Assembly: GCA_020741775.1 (NCBI GenBank)
Contig: DYYG01000025.1
Coordinates: 1 to 64,000, forward strand
Source of the DNA: Methylorubrum populi
GTDB lineage: Bacteria; Pseudomonadota; Alphaproteobacteria; Rhizobiales; Beijerinckiaceae
Direction: 5' to 3'
DNA: 64,000 nucleotides
Below, piece after piece: positions 25,981 to 35,135 of this stretch. The translations under genes and the position numbers were made by a program. The notes under the pieces were generated by a model that saw nothing but the letters and a program-made list of their open reading frames with translations, searched no databases and was not told the DNA's origin. Numbering within the stretch: position 1 is the stretch's first letter; every line of letters starts with the position of its first letter.

Positions 25981-26883
25981 ATGCGTTTCGACCTGACCGA
26001 CCTGCGCCTGTTCCTCCACGTCGCGGAAGCCGAGAGCATCACCCGCGGCGCCGAGCGGGCCGGATTGGCCCTGGCCTCGGCGAGCGAGCGCATCCGCGGC
26101 ATGGAATTGGCGGGCGGCGTGCCGCTTCTGGAGCGCCACCCGCGCGGGGTGCGGCCGACACCGGCCGGGCTGGCCGTGGTCCACCATGCCCGGCTGATGC
26201 TGGGGCAGCTCGAACAGATGCGCGGCGAACTCGGCCAATATGCCCGCGGCCTGCGCGGCCATGTCCGGCTCCTGTCGATCACCGCGGCGGCGGCGGCCTC
26301 GCTGCCGGAGGCCCTGTCAGGCTTCCTCGCCGCGTATCCCACCATCGACATCGACTTGGAGGAGCGCACCAGCCGCGAGGCCGTCGATGCCCTGGCCGGA
26401 GGGCTCGCCGATCTCGGCATCGTCGCCGACACGACCGATCTCGGCGCCCTCGAAACCCTGCCGCTCTATCTCGACCGGATCGTCCTGGTCGTACCGCAGG
26501 AGCATGCATTGACCGAGCGGAGCGCGGTCGCCTTCCGAGAAGTGTTGGACGAGCCCCTGGTCGGCCTCAGTCATAGCCGATCGCTGCAGGCCTATCTCGC
26601 CACCCATGCCGCCCGGGCCGGCCGGCCGTTCAAGCTCCGGGTGCGCCTGAACGGGCTCGATTCGGTCTGCCGCATGGTGGAGCGTGGGGTCGGCGTGGCG
26701 ATCGTGCCCGAGGCGGTGGCGCGGCGCGCCGCCGAGACCCTGGCGATTCGGGCGATCCCCATCGACGAGCCCTGGGCCCTGCGCCGCCTGAGGCTCTGCA
26801 CCCGCAGCTTCGCGGCGCTGACACCCCATGCGCGGCATCTGGCGCAGCATCTGGCCGAGCATCTCGGCGCCGAGCCGTCGTGA
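25981..26883 (+). CDS. LysR-family transcriptional regulator
   Basis: 300 residues with an N-terminal winged helix-turn-helix (residues 1-60, LRLFLHVAEAESITRGAERAGLALASAS) and a C-terminal periplasmic-binding-like effector domain (about 90-295). ATG 25981 begins the canonical RFDLTDLRLFL start; the in-frame ATG at 25936 adds 15 atypical residues. It is divergent from the small membrane protein and TSUP permease, the usual arrangement for a regulator and its target. Confidence 0.92.
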   Translation: MRFDLTDLRLFLHVAEAESITRGAERAGLALASASERIRGMELAGGVPLLERHPRGVRPTPAGLAVVHHARLMLGQLEQMRGELGQYARGLRGHVRLLSITAAAAASLPEALSGFLAAYPTIDIDLEERTSREAVDALAGGLADLGIVADTTDLGALETLPLYLDRIVLVVPQEHALTERSAVAFREVLDEPLVGLSHSRSLQAYLATHAARAGRPFKLRVRLNGLDSVCRMVERGVGVAIVPEAVARRAAETLAIRAIPIDEPWALRRLRLCTRSFAALTPHARHLAQHLAEHLGAEPS

Positions 26884-26895
26884 CAGCTTTCCATC

Positions 26896-26965
26896 CCAGG
26901 GCTTCACCCTGGATCCGCGAAAGGGCTTGCCCTTTCGAAACCCGCTCCCGGCACCGCCGGGAGCG
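26896..26965. repeat. Cluster of three short palindromes (REP-like)
   Basis: Three adjacent inverted repeats: CCAGGG/CCCTGG (26896-26912), CGAAAGGGC/GCCCTTTCG with a 2-nt gap (26918-26937) and CGCTCCCGGC/GCCGGGAGCG (26943-26965). They start just after the LysR stop codon, between convergent genes, as REP elements often do. They may also act as a bidirectional terminator. Confidence 0.65.
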
Positions 26966-27021
26966 TCACACCGTTCGGTTACGCGAAAGCCCCGCCACCG
27001 CCTGCGACGGGGCCTTCCGGC

Positions 27022-27276
27022 TCAATGCTGCAGCGTCGTGGTGAAGCCGCCGCCGCGGATGCGCTCGGGCAGGGTCTCGGCATAGCGGGCGGTGGCATCC
27101 TCGCCGTAGGTCGCGACCAGTTCCTGGAAGGCGGCGAAGAGCGCGGCTTGGGCCATGCAGTCGCCGTCGATTCCGTCGAGGCACCCTTCGGCGAAGGCCT
27201 CTGTCACGAGGCCGAGCGCGAGGCGTTTGCTCTCGGCGTCGGATTCGAAGGCGGCGGGGACGGTATCTGGAATCAT
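27022..27276 (-). CDS. Hypothetical small soluble protein (84 aa)
   Basis: Begins MIPDTVPAAFESDAESKRLA and continues as a mostly helical protein with two cysteines (EGCLDGIDGDC). Codon usage fits the genome and the frame is fully open on the minus strand. No family is recognised. It is convergent with the LysR gene across the palindrome cluster. Confidence 0.65.
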   Translation of the reverse strand: MIPDTVPAAFESDAESKRLALGLVTEAFAEGCLDGIDGDCMAQAALFAAFQELVATYGEDATARYAETLPERIRGGGFTTTLQH

Positions 27277-27447
27277 GGCGGGCGGCTTCGCTTCTCAGCC
27301 GGAACCATGCCGGCAAGACATCGCCACGATACGGTGTCCTTAACGGGCCGGGAAGCAGGGAATTGCGAAGAGGTTAATGCGAAGGCGCGATTGCGAAAGA
27401 TTTTCGCAAGGGCCCAGCAATGTGGCGCCCATGCCACAGAGACCGCA

Positions 27448-27918
27448 TCAGCCTCCGAATCGACCGGCGATGGCGTGCGACAGGCGCTCGCCCTCGGCGA
27501 TGAAGCGGCGGGCGGCCTCGTCCGCGGCGGGGGTGCAGACCCGGTAGGTCAGGCTGTAGCCGCGGAAGCCGCGGTTATAGGCCCCGGCCAGCCGGTCGCG
27601 GCGGCCCTGGGTCACCCCTTCGCTGTCGAGGATCGCCTTCATCCGCGCCGGCCATTCGGCGGCATCCGGTGCGGTGCAGAGGTTGCGCAGGAAGGCCAGC
27701 GCCCCGACGATCTCCGACAGGCGCATCAGGTCGCGGTCGTAGGGCGCGGGCGGCGGCTCGGCCGGGGCCGCAGGTTCCTTGTCCTTCTCCTGCGGCTTCG
27801 GCGCGGATTTGGCCGGCGCCGCCCGCTGCTGGGCGTTACCCTCGGCCCAGGGGAAGACGACCAGGGGTGCGGCGGCCAGCAGGGTGCCGAGAATCAGGCT
27901 CGCGACGCGGGCGCTCAT
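27448..27918 (-). CDS. TIGR02301-family periplasmic protein
   Basis: 156 residues: a signal peptide ([23 protein letters not shown]), a Pro/Lys/Ala-rich linker and a conserved helical domain ([15 protein letters not shown]...[22 protein letters not shown]) characteristic of this alphaproteobacterial family of unknown function. Its ATG overlaps the stop of the Nudix gene (ATGA), so the two are translationally coupled as the last genes of a four-gene unit. Confidence 0.85.
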   Translation of the reverse strand: MSARVASLILGTLLAAAPLVVFPWAEGNAQQRAAPAKSAPKPQEKDKEPAAPAEPPPAPYDRDLMRLSEIVGALAFLRNLCTAPDAAEWPARMKAILDSEGVTQGRRDRLAGAYNRGFRGYSLTYRVCTPAADEAARRFIAEGERLSHAIAGRFGG

Positions 27919-28418
27919 GCCGAACCGTCCGCCGCGCTCACGCGGGAGAACGCCTCGCGCAGGGTGTCGATCAGTCCCGGCGTGGTCTGCAACGCGGCAA
28001 CCTCTTCGAGCCTCGCCCAGCGCACGGCGAGGGCCTCCGGACCCGGCGCCGGTTCGATGTCGCGCCAGCGGGCGGCATGGGGGTGGATGACGTAGTGGTG
28101 GCGGATGCGGCCGCCCGTGTCCCGCAGGATGATCTCGGTCGGCGTCAGGCTCGGCCCGACGACCTCCGCCACGGAGCCGACCTCCTCGCGCAGCTCGCGC
28201 AGGGCAGCCTCGGCGAGGGCTTCGCCCGCCTCCACGAGGCCGCCCGGCAGGGTCCAGACGCCCCGCATCGGCTCGTTGGCCCGGGCGGCGAGCAGCACGC
28301 GGCCGTCCCGGATCACGGCAACCGAGACGCCGATCAGCGGGCGGCTCGGGAACAGCCGCCCCTCCGCCTGCCCGTCCGCCCGATCCTCTGGCCCGTTCCC
28401 CTGCGGCGGCTCGGTCAC
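27915..28418 (-). CDS. Nudix hydrolase
   Basis: 167 residues. The Nudix box is intact ([20 protein letters not shown] then EVG), matching G-x5-E-x7-R-E-U-x-E-E-x-G, so it should bind metal and cleave a nucleoside-diphosphate-linked substrate. It resembles ADP-ribose/NADH-type pyrophosphatases, but specificity cannot be read. GTG 28418 overlaps the preceding stop codon by 4 bp (GTGA), which decides the start. Confidence 0.9.
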   Translation of the reverse strand: MTEPPQGNGPEDRADGQAEGRLFPSRPLIGVSVAVIRDGRVLLAARANEPMRGVWTLPGGLVEAGEALAEAALRELREEVGSVAEVVGPSLTPTEIILRDTGGRIRHHYVIHPHAARWRDIEPAPGPEALAVRWARLEEVAALQTTPGLIDTLREAFSRVSAADGSA

Positions 28419-29641
28419 GGAGCGCCCGCCGGAAGCGCGACGACCCGGCCATCGGCGAGGCCGACGAGGATCGTCCTGGCGGTTCCGCCGGCTTCGAGCG
28501 CGGCGACGCCGAAGGCGGCCGGGGCGGGGAGGGCGACCCGCAGCCGCTCGCGGGGCTGGCCGCCCTTCAGGGACAGCAGGACGAGGGCGCCGCGGCCCGA
28601 GACGGGCAGGGCGAGATCGGGGGGCTCGCCCCCGCCCCGGAGGACGGGGGTGGCGAGATCGGCCTCCTCGCCGGCCACCGGGCCAGCATAGCCCGGCCAT
28701 TCACCCGACAGGCTCAGGGTTCCCTCGGCATAGCGCCAGAGCTGGAGCAGGCCCTTGCCCTCAGGCGCGCGGATCGCGGCGATCTGCGGCCGGCCGGTTC
28801 CGGCGAAATCGGCAATGCCGGCGAGGGCGAGGGGGGCTCCCTCCGGCCCCTCGCCCGCCTGCGGCGGCGTCTGCGCCGAAAGGGTCCAGGAAGCGGGCTG
28901 CCCGGCGGGTTGCTCCGAAGGGGATTTGACCGCGACGGCGAGGCCGGAGCCGGCCGGGCCCTGCGCCGTCACCGCGACGACCGCCGGGCGGCCGTCGAAC
29001 GATGCGATCCGGGGCGGGCGGCCGGCGAAGACCCGGTCCGGCCCCGGCGCCAGGGTCTGGGTCGCCACCGGCACCGCCTTCGGCTCGGCGGTGACACCGA
29101 GCGGCTGGCGCTCGCGCAGGGTGAGAACCGTCCCCTGGCCCGGCGCGCCGCCCAAAGCCCGGGTCGGCCCGGTGAGATAGGCGCTCAAGGGCCCCTCCAG
29201 GGCGCGCCGGGAGCCCGGCACGGCCCCGCGCGGCGTCTCGGCGGTGGCGAAGCCCTCGATCGCCTCGGCGCCGACCAGGGTGGTGCGCAGGCTGTCTCCG
29301 TCGAGGCTCAGCACGGCTCCGCCGCCCTCGCCCCAGACCACCACGACGGGCGGCTGGGTGGGGCCGGCGCCGGCCTTCGGGTCGGCGCTCGCGCCGGAGC
29401 GGGCATGGGCGACCGGCAGCAGCCCCGAGGTTGCCACCGCCAGCGCGACGTCGCTGCCGGGGCCGCGCATCGCCTTGATCCGGAACGGCAGCGCGACCGG
29501 CTCCGGCGGGGGCGGTTCCGCCGCGCGAACGGGTAGGGCGGCGAGCGAAAGCAGGGCGGCCACCGCCCGGCCCGCCCGCTTGCGCCGGGCGAGGGACCTG
29601 TGCCGCGGCGGACGCTCCGGCGCCGCCCGGCCGTCAGACAT
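28415..29641 (-). CDS. Hypothetical exported protein, probably beta-propeller/FG-GAP-like
   Basis: 408 residues with a positively charged N-terminus and a hydrophobic stretch ([19 protein letters not shown]) acting as signal or anchor. Repeated blade-like segments follow ([76 protein letters not shown]). The pattern resembles VCBS/FG-GAP propellers. The 5' end overlaps the SDR stop by 8 bp and the 3' end overlaps the Nudix start, so it is inside an operon. Function unknown. Confidence 0.7.
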   Translation of the reverse strand: MSDGRAAPERPPRHRSLARRKRAGRAVAALLSLAALPVRAAEPPPPEPVALPFRIKAMRGPGSDVALAVATSGLLPVAHARSGASADPKAGAGPTQPPVVVVWGEGGGAVLSLDGDSLRTTLVGAEAIEGFATAETPRGAVPGSRRALEGPLSAYLTGPTRALGGAPGQGTVLTLRERQPLGVTAEPKAVPVATQTLAPGPDRVFAGRPPRIASFDGRPAVVAVTAQGPAGSGLAVAVKSPSEQPAGQPASWTLSAQTPPQAGEGPEGAPLALAGIADFAGTGRPQIAAIRAPEGKGLLQLWRYAEGTLSLSGEWPGYAGPVAGEEADLATPVLRGGGEPPDLALPVSGRGALVLLSLKGGQPRERLRVALPAPAAFGVAALEAGGTARTILVGLADGRVVALPAGAP

Positions 29642-30386
29642 GCTGGCCGCCGTTGATGTGGAGTTCGGCGCCGTTCACGTAGGAGGAGGCTTCGGTGCAG
29701 AGGAAATAGATCGCCTTGGCCACCTCGTCGGGGGTGCCGAGCCGGCGCTGCGGAATCTGCTGCACGAGCTTGTCGGTGCCGGGCGAGAGGATCGAGGTGT
29801 CGATCTCCCCGGGCGAGATCGCGTTGACCCGCACCCCGAGCGGCCCGAAATCGGCGGCCATCTCCCGGGTGAGGCCGGCCAGGGCCGATTTCGAGGTGCC
29901 GTAGGCCGCCCCCGCGAAGGGATGGACCCGCGAGCCGGCGATCGAGGTGACGTTGACGATCGAGCCGCGCGCCCGGGTCAACTCGTCGCACAGGCCCCGC
30001 GCCAGCAGGATCGGTGCGAAGAAGTTCACTTGGAAGACGCGGGTCCAGTCCGCGTATTCGGTGGTGAGCGCACCGAGCCGTTCGCCTTCCGGGCCCTTGG
30101 GCGAGATGCCGGCATTGTTGACCAGGGCGTGCAACAGGCCGCCCTCGGCGGCGAGCCGCTCGGCCACCTCCTTCACGCCGCGAATCGTGTCCTGCGCGTC
30201 GGCGAGATCGACCTGGAGGTGGTCCTCCGGTCCCATTTCCCAGGGGCAGTTCTCGGGGAACGGGTGGCGCGAGCAGGTGATGACCCGCCAGCCGGCGGCG
30301 GAAAAGCGTTTGACGGTGGCGTGCCCGATGCCCCGGCTTGCGCCGGTGAGCAGCATCACCCGTCGACGGTCGTTGGATGAGGCCAA
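29634..30386 (-). CDS. Short-chain dehydrogenase/reductase
   Basis: About 250 residues. TGASRGIG near the N-terminus, NNAGIS, and the catalytic Tyr-x3-Lys in AYGTSKSAL mark a classical SDR; the C-terminus ends in the usual [13 protein letters not shown]. The start is probably TTG 30386 (product beginning ASSNDRRRVMLLTG, with GAGGA upstream); ATG 30356 would begin inside the first beta strand. It is the first gene of the unit with the propeller-like protein, Nudix hydrolase and TIGR02301 protein. Substrate unknown. Confidence 0.9.
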   Translation of the reverse strand: MASSNDRRRVMLLTGASRGIGHATVKRFSAAGWRVITCSRHPFPENCPWEMGPEDHLQVDLADAQDTIRGVKEVAERLAAEGGLLHALVNNAGISPKGPEGERLGALTTEYADWTRVFQVNFFAPILLARGLCDELTRARGSIVNVTSIAGSRVHPFAGAAYGTSKSALAGLTREMAADFGPLGVRVNAISPGEIDTSILSPGTDKLVQQIPQRRLGTPDEVAKAIYFLCTEASSYVNGAELHINGGQHV

Positions 30387-30620
30387 GGCCGGGATTCCTC
30401 GCTGCCCGCAAAGAGCGTCGCAGTGAGCGCGCGGGGCGGGCCTTCGCGCTAGGGATAAGCCGCGCCTTGCCGGAAATCCAGGGTCCGCGCTGCATTGCGA
30501 AAGTTGCCGCGCCCCGTCCTCGGCGGCGCGGCGGGATCGCTCCCGTTCGCGCTTGCTCCTGGGGCGGGCTTCGTGCGAGCGGAGGAGGAGGCGACCGGCG
30601 GGCGGGGGGATGGAACGCAG

Positions 30621-30992
30621 GTGAGCGAAGCGGACGCGAGGCCGATGGTGCTCGTCGTGGAGGACGACGCCGTGACCCGCCGCGCCGCGGTCGAGCTGAT
30701 CGCGGAGCTGGGCTACGCCGTGCGCGAGGCCGCGAACGGCAATGTCGCGATCCGCCTCCTCGACGAGGAGGAGGGGGTGCGCGTGGTCGTGACCGATATC
30801 GACATGCCGCTCGGCATCGATGGCATCCGGCTCGCGGCCTGCATCACCCGGCGCTGGCCCCGGATCGGTATCGTCATCACCTCCGGCAAAGTGCATCCGA
30901 TTCCCGGCGACGTGCCGCCGGATGCCCTCTTCCTCCGCAAGCCCTATACCGAGGAGAGCCTCATCGCGGCGATCCGTTCGCGGATGGGCTGA
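30621..30992 (+). CDS. Receiver-only response regulator
   Basis: 123 residues, a single CheY-like domain. Acidic residues are in VVEDDAVTRR, the phosphoacceptor is D59 (VVVTDIDMPLGIDG) and the conserved Lys is K107 (LRKPYT). GTG 30621 is chosen over the upstream ATG 30495, whose extra 42 residues are low-complexity. There is no output domain and no adjacent kinase. It resembles the stand-alone receivers common in Methylobacterium. Confidence 0.85.
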   Translation: MSEADARPMVLVVEDDAVTRRAAVELIAELGYAVREAANGNVAIRLLDEEEGVRVVVTDIDMPLGIDGIRLAACITRRWPRIGIVITSGKVHPIPGDVPPDALFLRKPYTEESLIAAIRSRMG

Positions 30993-31011
30993 TCCCGCCC
31001 GCGGCCCCCGG

Positions 31012-31656
31012 CTACGGATAGAGCCGGGAGCGGGCCCAGCCCTCGCCCTCGCGGGTGAAGCGCACCCGGTCGTGCAGGCGGTAGGCGCCGTTCTGCCAGA
31101 ATTCCAGCTGCAGCGGCTCGATGCGGAAGCCGCGCCAATGCTCGGGGCGCGGCACCGGGCCGTCCTCGTATTGGGCGGAGAGGGCGGCGACCTCGGCCAT
31201 CAGGGTCGGGCGGTCGGTGAGCGGGCGCGATTGCCGGCTCGCGACGGCGCCGATGCGGCTGTCCCGGTGGCGGCTCGCGAAATAGGCGTCCGATTCCTCC
31301 GGGGTGACGGGACTCACCGGGCCGCGGGCGCGGATCTGCCGGCCCAGGGACTTCCAGTGCAGCACCGCCGCGGCCTGGGGGTTGGCGCGGAGCTGCTCGC
31401 CCTTGGCCGATTCGGCGTTGGTGTAGAAGACGAGCCCCCGAGGATCGAGGCCCTTCAGCAGCACCACCCGCACGTCGGGCAGGCCGTCCGCGTCGGCGGT
31501 GGCCAGAGCCATGGCATTGGCGTCCGAGGGCTCCGAGGCCTCGGCCTCCGCCATCCAGGCGGCGAACAGGGCCCAGGGATCCGACGACAATGTGAAGTCC
31601 TCGGGGTGGACCGCCGGTCCGCCGGGATCACCCTCTCTTAACCGATCGATGGCCAT
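31012..31656 (-). CDS. pdxH: Pyridoxamine 5'-phosphate oxidase
   Basis: 214-residue FMN-dependent enzyme that oxidises pyridoxine or pyridoxamine phosphate to pyridoxal phosphate. Family blocks are clear: AMALATADADGLPDVRVVLLKG, FYTNAESAKGEQL, VSPVTPEESDAYFASRHRDSR and the C-terminal FWQNGAYRLHDRVRFTRE ending RLYP. ATG 31656 gives the standard length. It is divergent from a lipoprotein gene, with 87 bp between them. Confidence 0.95.
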   Translation of the reverse strand: MAIDRLREGDPGGPAVHPEDFTLSSDPWALFAAWMAEAEASEPSDANAMALATADADGLPDVRVVLLKGLDPRGLVFYTNAESAKGEQLRANPQAAAVLHWKSLGRQIRARGPVSPVTPEESDAYFASRHRDSRIGAVASRQSRPLTDRPTLMAEVAALSAQYEDGPVPRPEHWRGFRIEPLQLEFWQNGAYRLHDRVRFTREGEGWARSRLYP

Positions 31657-31743
31657 TTTCTTCCCTGTGGCAGCCGGGTCGGGGGGCACCGACGTCGGGC
31701 GGCACACCCTGTCGGACCCCCGTCTGCCTCGAGTTCAGGTGTA

Positions 31744-32220
31744 ATGCGTCTGCGTCTGTGTAAAGCCCTCGCGGGCCTCCCCGCATCCCGGATCGCGCGT
31801 CTCCTGACCCTCGGCCTCGCGGCGGCCTCCTGTGCGGGCTGCAGCGGGCCGATCCTGTCCTTCCGCTCGGAAGAGGCGCCGGCCGTGCCGGAGCCCCTGG
31901 TCACCGGCAGCATCCCGAAGCGTCCGGCGAGCTTCGGGCGCGACCTCGACGCGGAGGATTGGCGCCGTGCCCATGCGGCGCTCTCCGTCGCCCTCGACCC
32001 GCAGGGCAACGGGCGCCCGGTGAAATGGGAGAACCCGGAGACCGCGATGCGCGGCGCGATCAACCCGACCGGCCTGCCCTACGTGGCCGGCGACGAGATC
32101 TGCCGCGATTTCCTGGCCACGGTGGTGGGCAACGCGAACAACCGCTTCGTGCGCGGTACCGGCTGCAAGCCCTCCGGTGGCGAGTGGGAGCTGAAGCGGC
32201 TGCGCTCGGCGAAGTCCTGA
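31744..32220 (+). CDS. RT0821/Lpp0805-type surface lipoprotein
   Basis: 158 residues with an N-terminal signal and a lipobox near residues 29-33 (AAASCAGC). The conserved C-terminal pattern W-ENPETAMRGAINPTG...CRDFLATV belongs to the alphaproteobacterial RT0821/Lpp0805 (17-kDa-antigen-like) surface protein group. It is probably an outer-membrane lipoprotein. Function unknown. Confidence 0.8.
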   Translation: MRLRLCKALAGLPASRIARLLTLGLAAASCAGCSGPILSFRSEEAPAVPEPLVTGSIPKRPASFGRDLDAEDWRRAHAALSVALDPQGNGRPVKWENPETAMRGAINPTGLPYVAGDEICRDFLATVVGNANNRFVRGTGCKPSGGEWELKRLRSAKS

Positions 32221-32311
32221 TTTCGGCGAGCGGCGGCCGGCGCGGCGCTCCTCGCGCATTCGTGAGCAGAACGATGGGAGAGGTGTTGCAGAACCGCAAC
32301 GTCTTTCCCAC

Positions 32312-32338
32312 GTTGAAGCGACGCGGCGAAGGCCGTAT
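32312..32338 (+). promoter_or_regulatory. Possible heat-shock (RpoH) promoter upstream of the DnaJ-like gene
   Basis: GTTG followed after 17 nt by CCGTAT resembles the alphaproteobacterial sigma-32 pattern CTTG-N16-18-CCNTAT. It lies 35-60 bp upstream of the DnaJ-like start at 32374. The match is imperfect. Confidence 0.35.
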
Positions 32339-32373
32339 CCCTCAACGGTTGCGACCCCCTCAAAAGATTCCCG

Positions 32374-33312
32374 ATGCGAAACCCCTACGACGTTCTGGGT
32401 GTGCCCAAGGGCGCGGACGAGGCCGAGATCAAGAAGGCCTTCCGTAAGCTCGCCAAGGCCTACCACCCCGACAGCAACAAGGACCCCAAGGCCAAGGAGC
32501 GGTTCGCCGAGGCGAACACCGCCTACGAGATCCTGGGCGACAAGGAGAAGCGGGCGCAGTTCGACCGCGGCGAGATCGATGCCGAGGGCAAGCCGCGCGC
32601 GACCGGCTTCGAGGGCTTCTCCGGCTTCGGCGGCGGGCGCGGCGGCGGCTTCGACTTCGACGGCTTCGCCCGCGCCCGTGGCGCTGGCGGCGGAGCGGGT
32701 CCGGGCGGTGTCGGCGAGGATTTCATCAGCCACATCTTCGGCGAGGCGTTCCGCGCCGGCGGAGCCGGGCCCGGCTTCAGCCGCGGCGGTCCGGCGCGCG
32801 GCGAGGACGTGGCGGCCGAACTCAGCGTCTCGCTGGAACAGGTCGCGGGTGAGGAGAAGATGCGCATCGGCCTGCCCGGTGGGCGCGATGTCGACGTGAT
32901 GATCCCCAAGGGCGTGGTCGATGGCCAGACCATCCGCCTGCGCGGCCTCGGGGGCTCCGCCGGTCCCCGGGGCGAGCCGGGCGACGCGCTGCTCACCATC
33001 CGCATCCAGCCCCATCCCCTGTTCAAGGTCGAGGGGGCGGACCTGCGCACCACCGTGGACCTGCCGCTGGAGGATGCCGTGCTGGGCGGCACCCTGCGCG
33101 TGCCGACCCTGACCGGCGCGGTCGAGATGAAGGTGCCGGCGATGACCGGATCCGGCCGCACCTTCCGCCTGCGCGGCAAGGGCCTGCCTAAGAAGGACGG
33201 CAGCCGGGGCGACCTCTTCGCCACGACGGCGGTGGCCCTGCCGGCCGGCGACGATCCGGCCCTGACCGAATATGCCCGCCGCCGCCGCGAGGCGAAGGCC
33301 GGGACGGCGTGA
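32374..33312 (+). CDS. DnaJ-class (CbpA-like) co-chaperone
   Basis: 312 residues. An N-terminal J domain with HPD at 31-33 is followed by a Gly/Phe-rich linker (about 78-130) and a C-terminal substrate-binding domain (about 140-295). The CxxCxGxG zinc finger of DnaJ is absent, so it is a type II J protein like CbpA. It should stimulate DnaK ATPase in the cytoplasm. A possible heat-shock promoter lies upstream. Confidence 0.93.
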   Translation: MRNPYDVLGVPKGADEAEIKKAFRKLAKAYHPDSNKDPKAKERFAEANTAYEILGDKEKRAQFDRGEIDAEGKPRATGFEGFSGFGGGRGGGFDFDGFARARGAGGGAGPGGVGEDFISHIFGEAFRAGGAGPGFSRGGPARGEDVAAELSVSLEQVAGEEKMRIGLPGGRDVDVMIPKGVVDGQTIRLRGLGGSAGPRGEPGDALLTIRIQPHPLFKVEGADLRTTVDLPLEDAVLGGTLRVPTLTGAVEMKVPAMTGSGRTFRLRGKGLPKKDGSRGDLFATTAVALPAGDDPALTEYARRRREAKAGTA

Positions 33313-33465
33313 GCCGATCGTCCGTGACGGCGCCTCGGCCCGGCAGGGCCTCGGGTGCCCGTCTTCGCCTTCAGGCTTCCCCCCCTGGCGGGCCTCCGCT
33401 AAGGAAGCCCCCAGTCTAGGGGCGCCCCTCGAGAGGCGCCGACGCGGCCGAAGCGAAGGTGACGC

Positions 33466-34293
33466 ATGTCGGATCAGAAGCCGGGCGGGCTGCTCGCGGG
33501 CAAGCGCGGGCTGGTGCTGGGAGTGGCCAATAACCGCTCGATCGCCTGGGGCATCGCCCGAAGTGCCGCCGCCCACGGGGCGGAACTTGCCTTTACCTAT
33601 CAGGGCGAGGCCCTGAAGAAGCGCGTCGAGCCGCTGGCCAAGGAACTCGGCGCCAGGGTCGTCGGCCATTGCGACGTGACAGATCCGGCCTCGATCGATG
33701 CCGTCTTCGCCGCCACCGCCGAGGCCTTTCCCGAGGGCATCGACTTCGTCGTCCACTGCGTCGCCTTTTCCGACAAGGACGAGCTGACGGGCCGCTACCT
33801 CGAGACCTCGGAGGCGAACTTCACGAAGTCGCTGCTGATCTCGTGCTACTCCTTCACCGCGATCGCGCAGCGGGCGGAAAAGATCATGCGCGAGGGCGGC
33901 TCGCTGCTGACCCTGACTTATTACGGCGCCGAGAAGTGGATGCCCCACTACAATGTGATGGGCGTCGCCAAGGCCGCGCTGGAGGCCTCCGTCCGCTACC
34001 TCGCCGCCGATCTCGGGCCGAAGCAGATCCGCGTCAACGCGATCTCGGCCGGGCCGATCAAGACGCTGGCCGCCTCCGGCATCGGCGACTTCCGCTACAT
34101 CCTCAAATGGAACGAGTACAACGCGCCGATGCGCCGGACCGTCACCATCGAGGAGGTCGGGGAGACGGCGGCCTACCTGTTCTCCGACATGTCCCGCGGC
34201 ATGACCGGCGAGATCCTGCACGTGGACGCCGGCTACCACGTCGTCGGCATGAAGAACCCCGACGCGCCGGACATCACCCGCGAGCGGGATTAG
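33466..34293 (+). CDS. fabI: Enoyl-[acyl-carrier-protein] reductase (NADH)
   Basis: 275-residue FabI, which reduces trans-2-enoyl-ACP in the last step of each fatty-acid elongation cycle. The divergent SDR cofactor motif (GVANNRSIAWGIA) and the FabI-specific Tyr-x6-Lys (HYNVMGVAKAALE) are present, with the C-terminal MTGEILHVDAGYHVVGM. It overlaps the convergent MOSC gene by 20 bp at the 3' end. Confidence 0.95.
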   Translation: MSDQKPGGLLAGKRGLVLGVANNRSIAWGIARSAAAHGAELAFTYQGEALKKRVEPLAKELGARVVGHCDVTDPASIDAVFAATAEAFPEGIDFVVHCVAFSDKDELTGRYLETSEANFTKSLLISCYSFTAIAQRAEKIMREGGSLLTLTYYGAEKWMPHYNVMGVAKAALEASVRYLAADLGPKQIRVNAISAGPIKTLAASGIGDFRYILKWNEYNAPMRRTVTIEEVGETAAYLFSDMSRGMTGEILHVDAGYHVVGMKNPDAPDITRERD

Positions 34294-34987
34294 GGCGAAC
34301 CACCCCGTCTCCGAGCCGTCGGCTCCAATCCTCGACCGCGCCGCTCGCGAGCCTGCGGGCGGCGAGCGCCCGCCAGGATTCCGAGAGCGGTGACAGGGCG
34401 GCGATGGCCCGAAGGGCCGCCGCGTCGAGGCGGTCGACATAGATGTGGTGCAGGAGCCGCGACAACGGCCAGTCCGGGTGCGGGCGCTCCACCAGCTCCA
34501 GGGCATCCCCCGCCGCCACGTTTCCCGGTTCGATCACCCGGTAGTACCAGCCCGTCCGCCCGCTCCCCTGGACGCGCCGGGCCATGTCCGGCACGCCGAA
34601 GCGCAGGTTCAGCTTGAAGCAGGGCTGGCGCGCCTGGGACACCTGAAGGAGGGCGCTGCCGGCCCGCCAGAGGTCGCCGATGCAGACCTCGCGCTCCGTC
34701 AGGCCGAGGCTCGACAGATTCTCGCCGAAGGCGCCGGGTCGCTCCACGAGATCCAGCAATCCGGGCAGCTCCGCCCGCCACGCGGCGGCATGGTCGAGGG
34801 CGTAGTGGTGCACCGCCTTCTCCGGGCCGCCATGGAAGCGTGGATCGGCCTGCTCATCGCCCGCGAATCCGAGCCGGCCGAGCGCGACCGGGCCCTCCCT
34901 CGCCTCCTTGTCGATGGCGCTGGTCGTGCCCCCGTCTCCGAGCGGGGCGATACGGCCGGTCAGCACCGCCTGAAGCGCGATCCGCAT
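34274..34987 (-). CDS. MOSC-domain protein, YiiM-like
   Basis: About 237 residues (ATG 34987; ATG 34999 directly after AGGAGG is an alternative). A MOSC beta-barrel covers the N-terminal two thirds, with GFAGDEQADPRFHGGPEKAVHHYALDH and the conserved Cys in RQPCFKLNLRFG; a 3-alpha domain is at the C-terminus. YiiM in E. coli reduces N-hydroxylated bases with a molybdenum cofactor. Convergent with fabI, overlapping by 20 bp. Confidence 0.85.
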   Translation of the reverse strand: MRIALQAVLTGRIAPLGDGGTTSAIDKEAREGPVALGRLGFAGDEQADPRFHGGPEKAVHHYALDHAAAWRAELPGLLDLVERPGAFGENLSSLGLTEREVCIGDLWRAGSALLQVSQARQPCFKLNLRFGVPDMARRVQGSGRTGWYYRVIEPGNVAAGDALELVERPHPDWPLSRLLHHIYVDRLDAAALRAIAALSPLSESWRALAARRLASGAVEDWSRRLGDGVVRPNPARG

Positions 34988-35135
34988 GGCCTGCATCATC
35001 CTCCTGCGAAAGATCCCCGGCCAGCCGCAGCCGCTTGATCGGGGCGTGCATCCGCGTGAAGCGGACCAGCGAACATTACCCGAAGCGAGGCTCTCGGCGT
35101 CTCTCCCGCGTCCGCGTTCCCGAAATCCGAAAAGA

